A DNA stretch of 64,000 nt from Puccinia triticina (Eukaryota > Basidiomycota > Pucciniomycetes > Pucciniales > Pucciniaceae), in the NCBI RefSeq assembly GCF_026914185.1, contig NC_070558.1, positions 2,914,001 through 2,978,000 of the forward strand, read 5' to 3'. Under the pieces are notes generated by a model. It ran no database searches, was not told where the DNA came from, and saw nothing but the letters and a program-made list of their open reading frames with translations. Shown in pieces: positions 58,394-64,000 of this stretch. Positions within the stretch are counted from its first letter, which is position 1, and each line of letters starts with the position of its first letter. Both the position numbers and the translations under genes were made by a program.

Positions 58394-61300
58394 TCAAAGT
58401 TGGTTGGATAAAAAGTCGACAAGTAAAGACTTGGATTGGGTGATCATGTTGAGAAAGTGAACAAGCCGACTCTGAGGGATCATTACGCCAAAAAAATCAA
58501 GATGGTTTGATGAACTATCGGTAAGGGGTTGCTTGATGAGCTTGTTTAGAAAGTAGTCATATCCAGTTTGATGGGTTTCTTCAACTAAAAAGCCAAGAAA
58601 CGATCGAGATAGACTTGAGTTAGTCAAGAGTTTTTTGAAGATTGTTTCGAGCAATGAGCGGTCTATTTTTATCGACTTGGTGGATGATGATGTAGCCGAG
58701 GTTGATATCGCTGATGACGATGGAATGAGGGTAGGTGAAGTGGAGTGGATCGAAAGGAAAATCAAACTCATCAAGGTGGTCAAGAATTCTTGGGTTTTTT
58801 GTTTGAGACATCCAAACGGTAAAGGCTGAAATTTAGACCAGTGGTCAGATACCAATTAAGCATACAGTCAACTTCTCTGAGTCGTTCTTGATATGAAAAG
58901 AAAAAGAAAATACCTTTAACACGGTAATCGGGAGAGATCCTTTCGCTATCCACCATCCATATGCCCAAGCAAGATAACGAAGCTTTTTGAGATCTACCGA
59001 ATGACCGTCACTGCTGTCCTGTTCGAGAGTCATGCTTTTTAACATTTCCTGACCCCCGACCTCCTTTTCACCGAGCTCTCTGAAGAAATCCCAGAGTAAG
59101 TACTGCATCGTGATCTGGATCGATCGAGATTCAGATGCTAATTTTTGTCCAATCATCGTGTAATATGGGTTATAGTTCTTTTCCTGTAGGTATTCATTAA
59201 ATGACAGGTCAGTCAGTTGGATATTTTTACTTACTCCAGGGAAGGTATTGAGAACGTTTCAAGTTTTCTCTTGTTAGTTTAGGTGATTGAAAAGTGGCGA
59301 ACCTTTCCGAGACAGTGCAGAAGAACTCGAATAATCTCTCTTTGTTGCACCGAGTTTAGTCCTAGCTGATTAATCTTCTCACACGCATCGACATAATCCT
59401 ACATGGTGGCGAGCAAGGTAGACCCTCGAAAAGCATATGAGGAACTGGTCACATGAGATCAGGGCACTGGGAAAAGGAAAGTCGAGACGGACCTCTCCAG
59501 TCATAATTGCGTTGAAAATGCTCCGACGCACATCGGTGTTCATACCTTGGCGTCTGGCTAAGTCCATCATTACCTTATCGGTAGAATCATGAGGAGATGC
59601 ATCCTGTGTTCGGCCTTGTAGTTGAATTTTTCCATCGACCAACGGATTTCCATTCCAGCCAGCGCCAATCAGCCACCACTTCCCCTTCTCATGGGCCTCT
59701 TGCAAATCCTTCAATTTGAATTGGATTGGTTCTGGATCCAAGCCTAAAAGAAAAAAGGAAGAATACTTAGATCAGTAGTGGAGCAGGAAATGTTTTCATG
59801 ATGGAATCTTCCGAACTCGTCTCCTACCTGTTTTCTTAGATAATCCTCCGAGATATTTCTTCAGATTTTCTTGAAGTTCTTCAGGGGTCCCACTGCTCAA
59901 TTGTGGCTCTTTGCGAACTTTGTTATTCTTCAAATCCGTCAAGGTGTCCAGCATGAATTTGGTTCGGGCACTATTTCAAGCGGGGAGAAAGTGTATTTTG
60001 GGTAAGTTACCGATCAGATGAGTTAAGAAGGATATTCATATGTATAAAAACCTGACTTGGGGTTTTCGAGATTTTTTCGCCTCCCTTGGACGATAATAAT
60101 GATGTCCTTGAGGGCCGATGGGTCATCATGACGGAGACGCAGTCCGGAGGCTATTGGCATCAACAACTTCAGATTAATCCAAAGCCACGGATCTGAGACT
60201 TGAATTGTAGAGGAAACTATACCTTTCAACAAAACTATCAATCCCTCCACTCTATGTTCACTCAATCCGTTTTCAATCAACAATCGAACGATATCGTATA
60301 CCAACATGCAGCTAACAACTTGGAAGAAATACAGGTGCGATAGAAAGCCCAGCAGGTTGATACCACTCTTTCCAAATTCTTCTGCGGGAGTGTTCATCGG
60401 ATCCGCGGTGTCGTATATCTCGCAAATCTTAGAGGCCAGTTCAGCAATAAAAGTTGCTGCCCAGCCAATATCTACCCCACTAACTTGTACACCGCCTCGA
60501 GTAATTGCAGAGACCAGAGCGGCATAGGTTACTAGTAATGCGGGACTTAGAGAATCTTTCGATGATATCAAGCCGAGGATAAGGTCGGCCAGCCCATGTG
60601 TGATCACTGCTCTCGGATGTGATACGTAAAGGTCTCGTAGGCTTTCAAGACAGACGGGTACAGAGGTTGGCGAGACGCGGTTGAGGAGCCCCATCATTTG
60701 ACGCTTTAGACGAAGGTCTAAGGGTGGTGCGTCCGGCTTCCCGATGTCTTTGGGTGCTTCCTCCTGTTTTGATCGCATGTGAGGAGGTATATAACGTTTT
60801 AGATTATCAGAAGATAGTACGGATTCTTGTGGATCCGGCTTTTCTGCAAATCGACTCTGTCCCAATTTATGCGGTTGATTAAGTGCCATAGATGCTTCTA
60901 TTCGATCCGAGTCGTGGTTAACTAGGTTATCGTCCCCAGCAACATTATCTTCGCAGCCAAGCCAGGTAGATTCCGAATCCAAGCTGTGGCCAGATTCAGA
61001 GCTCAATTCAGCAGCCTGCATGTCACGATGTGACATTTTTTTAGAAAATATGCAATTGTTGGTTGAGTTTCAGCTGACCCTTTGAGCATCAAACTAGTCT
61101 GAAGAAAAAGGGACACGGAGAGATAAAAGAAAATCTCACGTCTTCGTCCAAATTTACATCTACATTGACCCTGCCATCTGGATCCTGCAAAGTGTTTAGA
61201 TTTTCGACAAGCTGATCCAATTCATCCAGCCCATCAAATAAATCTGCACATAGTTAAGACCCAGAAAGCTTGGTTTAGCCCAGTTTTGTTGTTGCAGACA

Positions 61301-61881
61301 AATCAAGGCCCCAACCTTCCAATCCATCCTCTTGGAATTCCTGACGTAGCTTGGCTTTTGATTGCTGGCCAGTCTTCAAACCTAATTGAGCTTCTAACCA
61401 TGCTATCTGTTGATCTTCGAATTGCTCCTCTTTGGTTCTCGATTTGAGTGTTTGATCCTTGGTTTTTTTGACTACCTGAGGTTGCTGTTGTTTATTCAAC
61501 AGTTTTTCTAAAGCCGTCCGGGATTCAAGTTTGGAGCTTGAAGGTTCTGGAACCTCATGAGGATCATCATCGATTTTCCGTTTCTTGTTGGATTTCGGCT
61601 CTGATAGAGATTGAGCCCGTCGATCGGCCGAAGAAGGTGGATTCTTTGAAGAGGATTTCTTTTGAGTTGGCTTGGATTTGGAGAATAATTTCTGATTCTT
61701 ACGCGCCTGCCAGCTGTTTGAATTTGAGGTGACGCTATGACCAAGTGCGGTAAGCTCAGCAGCTAATTGAGGAGGAAGGCTTAAAAATTTTCTTTTCTGA
61801 GTCGAATGCTGATAGGGCTGGCAATCGATCGATGAGTTAAGCCACAAGAGGTACAGCTAGAAGAGTTCGGATGCTTACCAT
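58394..61881 (-). CDS. SGD1: SGD1/NOM1-like nucleolar MIF4G-MA3 protein, 888 aa
   Basis: Seen: ten exons at 61879-61881 (ATG only), 61316-61796, 61140-61243, 60223-61015, 60057-60150, 59828-59970, 59493-59743, 59303-59398, 58914-59183 and 58394-58825, total 2,667 nt with consistent phases. N-terminus FLSLPPQLAAELTALGHS, then a Lys/Ser-rich linker and EDGLE. The MIF4G HEAT region spans roughly residues 300-640: LKRQMMGLLNRVSPTSV, VITHGLADLILGLISSKDSL, RTKFMLDTLTDLKNNKV. A C-terminal MA3-like region begins around the exon with RRSIFNAIMTGE and DYVDACEKINQLGL. Known: Sgd1 in yeast and NOM1 in animals are nucleolar proteins for 18S rRNA maturation. Inferred: same role. The first exon consisting of only the ATG is the least certain part; an upstream exon could replace it. 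Divergent from the secreted-protein gene at 62375. Confidence 0.85.
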
Positions 61882-62374
61882 CGGGAGTTCTCTTTGCGAG
61901 TGTACTATCTGGGAAATGGATTTCGTTCTTGCTCACCTCTCCTTGGCCGTTTCCCCTGAGCCGAGTCCAGCTGAGTGCTGCTGCGGCATGCATGCGGCTG
62001 TATGTATGCGTCTGAACTGCGGCTGTTAAGCTCGAACTGCGGAGGCTCCGGTGTATGCGTCTGCCGTCGAGTTTCGAGTGGCCGGCCTCCGTGGCGGATC
62101 CCGAGGCGCGTCCATGCCAGACCGTGGCCCGGCCAACGCAAAACACTGCCAAAACGCCCCCCCCCCCCCACCCACGCCCTATGGAAACAGGATGTGAGGG
62201 TAAATAAATGTGTATTTACATACAGCGACTCAATGTTCTCTTCCGTCTGAGGCTGCGACAACTTCAGAACTTGGTGTTTCATCTGGTTTCATCAGATGAA
62301 ATGCTGGTACCCTTACCCTTAATTCTGCACTCATTCTTTTCAAAACTCGCACATTCAAATCATACCCCCAGATT
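61882..62374. promoter_or_regulatory. Divergent intergenic region with C-rich homopolymer
   Basis: 493 bp between the starts of the SGD1-like gene (-) and the secreted-protein gene (+); must hold both promoters. It contains an uninterrupted run of C at about 62157-62169. No TATA box is obvious. Confidence 0.5.
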
Positions 62375-64000
62375 ATGATAGGAATGTCGCTGATATACTG
62401 GATTAGTATCGTTTGGCTGGTCTCATCGTCCTTGACTGCTGTACCACTTCATCTTAATCGAAGGGCGTTCATCGCCGCGAGCGTGTCTGGAGAAAAACTC
62501 GCCACGGTGCCGAAGTCGGTCATGGCAAGCCGAGCCCCGATTATTGCAGAGGAAGCCTACTCTACTTCACGAACCGCCGAAGCTTCATCACTCAGTACGA
62601 TAGCCGTCCCAAACCTAGAAAGCACCAAGTCACTTCCCAAGAAACCTGCCCCTGGCTCGGAATCGCTATCATTAAGCCTCGACATCCCCGAAAAAGATTC
62701 AATCAACCACTCGCAATCACCAAATTTACAAAGCTCCAAAGGAATGACTGAGACCGAAGTTGTTCAAGCCAAAGTTCTTACGTCGTCTCAATCGCAGAAA
62801 GCTACGAGTCAAATCCCAGGAAAACCAAAGCCTGGGCCTCCAGACAAGTTGAACCGTGGACTTTCTGGCCGTTGGAGTTATTATCTGAAAAAGAAGATGC
62901 GTAAGCTGAAATTCTGAAGCAGTACCGAATGCACCTCTCCCTCATAGCCGTGGAGTACATCTGATTCGATTTGGGAGCTTCATCACTTTGGGTAAAAGTC
63001 AAAACAATGAAGTCAAACAGGTTCACGATCATCTACCTTTTCAAAGCGATCATGAAGAAAATCAAATTTTATTCACCTCGGCGATACGGTCAGTGGATAA
63101 AGACGCCTAAGATAAATCTCCAAGAGAGACACACGATGTCTCACTGATATTTTATTCCTTCTGCAGCATCGGAAAAATCGGCAGCGGAAAGGGCACCCAT
63201 CGGGCGAAAAGCTTCCGGGGTCAAAAAGCTGCCATATTCCCCTTCTGAAAGAACTGGTGTTCAGAAGGAAGGTGTGGAGGCAATTGGAAGTGAAACTAGC
63301 GTGCCAGAGCTTGCCAATTTGCATGGCACGGACAAAAACTTGGCCCACAAGATAGAACAAAGTTATGGTGAGTATCTGTGTTGGACCACTGGGGAGAAAT
63401 GATTGATTTAATTGTTTAATCGGCATTTGTTAAATTTAGCGCCTCCAGTGACTTCGTGGAGTCTATACGGCATTTCATCCAAAGTTTACAATTCGCTCGT
63501 AGATACCATCAGAACACGTCTCCCTCGCGGTCCCAGTCAGTAAAAAAATCTAACCAATTTTCTTGAACATCTCAAGTGAACTAAACAATATATTCAATCC
63601 AATTCATCGCGCGTAGCTCAATCCTCGACGCCGGAAGCTACATCCCAGGCATTGGCGAAAGTAACCAAACCTACGGATTCCGAATCCATATCTCCAGCTT
63701 CTGCGTCCACCAGTCACTTGGATGAAATATCCGGGAGCGAATCGTCTGTTGACAAACTTGAACATCCGCAAAAAGAGTCTGAGCTAAAGGAGCCGCCTTC
63801 ACCTACCATTGATAAGAGTACGTTTCTGCAGCTCATCTCGCCAACAATTTAGATTCCGTATTGTACCGCTGGGCAAAGATGATTGATTACATTGACCGAC
63901 CGACATTTGATCAATTAGCGCCTCCATTGGTTTCGTGGAGTCTGTATGGCATCCCATCCAAAGTTTACAACTCGCTCATAGATACCATCAGAACACGTCT
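62375..64000 (+). CDS. Candidate secreted protein, phase-1 exon family member B (3' end outside window)
   Basis: Seen: exons 62375-62900, 63167-63367, 63440-63529, 63617-63817 and 63919 onward; all four introns are phase 1. Leader MIGMSLIYWISIVWLVSSSL with TAVP after it is a convincing signal peptide. Exon 1 is Ser-rich and ends with KPGPPDKLNRGLSG and a basic YLKKKM. Exons 3 and 5 encode the same module, SWSLYGISSKVYNSLVDTIR and SWSLYGIPSKVYNSLIDTIR. The donor of exon 3 (GTCCCA) is atypical. A 1-nt phase is required, so an alternative GTAAAA donor 11 nt downstream would break the frame. Exon order, phases and motifs match the gene at 17185. Inferred: secreted, same unknown function; the expected basic helical C-terminal domain would lie outside the window. 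Confidence 0.75.
63368..64000 (+). repeat. Tandem intron-plus-exon duplication
   Basis: The exon 63440-63529 and the exon starting 63919 differ by about nine bases over the 82 comparable, and the 3' halves of the introns before them are also alike (GA(A/G)ATGATTGATT..., CGACATTTG/GGCATTTG). This marks a segmental duplication within the gene rather than convergent coding. Confidence 0.85.

Overview
The window is eukaryotic nuclear DNA of a basidiomycete fungus, most probably a rust (Pucciniales). That assignment is inference. It rests on short (about 45-110 nt) introns with GT..AG ends in nearly every gene, a Def1-like and an Sgd1/NOM1-like gene of fungal type, candidate secreted proteins, and a dense load of Ty3-type LTR, hAT and MITE elements. 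No bacterial or organellar features are present. Exon models were built by eye from splice signals; for every complete multi-exon gene reported, the exon lengths sum to a multiple of three.

Layout. 1-3592 (+): 3' part of a Def1-like gene (CUE domain, Gln-rich tail). 4857-7527 (-): 7-exon FAD/NAD(P) monooxygenase-like gene lying between two inverted 203-bp MITEs. 8.5-12.5 kb: MITEs and a degenerate repeat-encoded ORF. 12616-14266 (+) and 15040-15642 (-): two unrecognised genes, the second coiled-coil. 17185-19040 (+): six-exon candidate secreted protein. 19.3-23.0 kb: a 785-bp foldback element, two MITEs with hAT-like ends and a degenerate minisatellite. 23216-35142: a Ty3-type LTR retrotransposon with near-identical LTRs. 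Its pol is broken, and it carries an antisense, spliced 407-codon ORF between integrase and the 3' LTR. 35486-36370: related solo LTR.

36.4-58.2 kb is an island of repeats and dead genes: a pseudogene, a foldback MITE, a GC-rich disrupted PEP7/VAC1-like FYVE gene, a hAT transposon (44039-47655) with target-site duplication (TSD) and a frameshifted transposase, a long quasi-palindromic minisatellite, a tRNA-like Pol III sequence, a nest of inverted-repeat elements, and a MYG1 gene fragment. 58394-61881 (-): 10-exon SGD1/NOM1-like gene. 62375-64000+ (+): a second member of the secreted family seen at 17 kb, with a tandemly duplicated exon, running off the window.

The housekeeping genes (transcription stress, ribosome biogenesis) are intact in coding sequence. 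The repeat-rich middle contains mostly broken genes. The two secreted paralogues sit at opposite edges of that island, on the same strand. The two most unusual items are the phase-1, exon-duplicating secreted family and the antisense intron-containing ORF inside the young retrotransposon.
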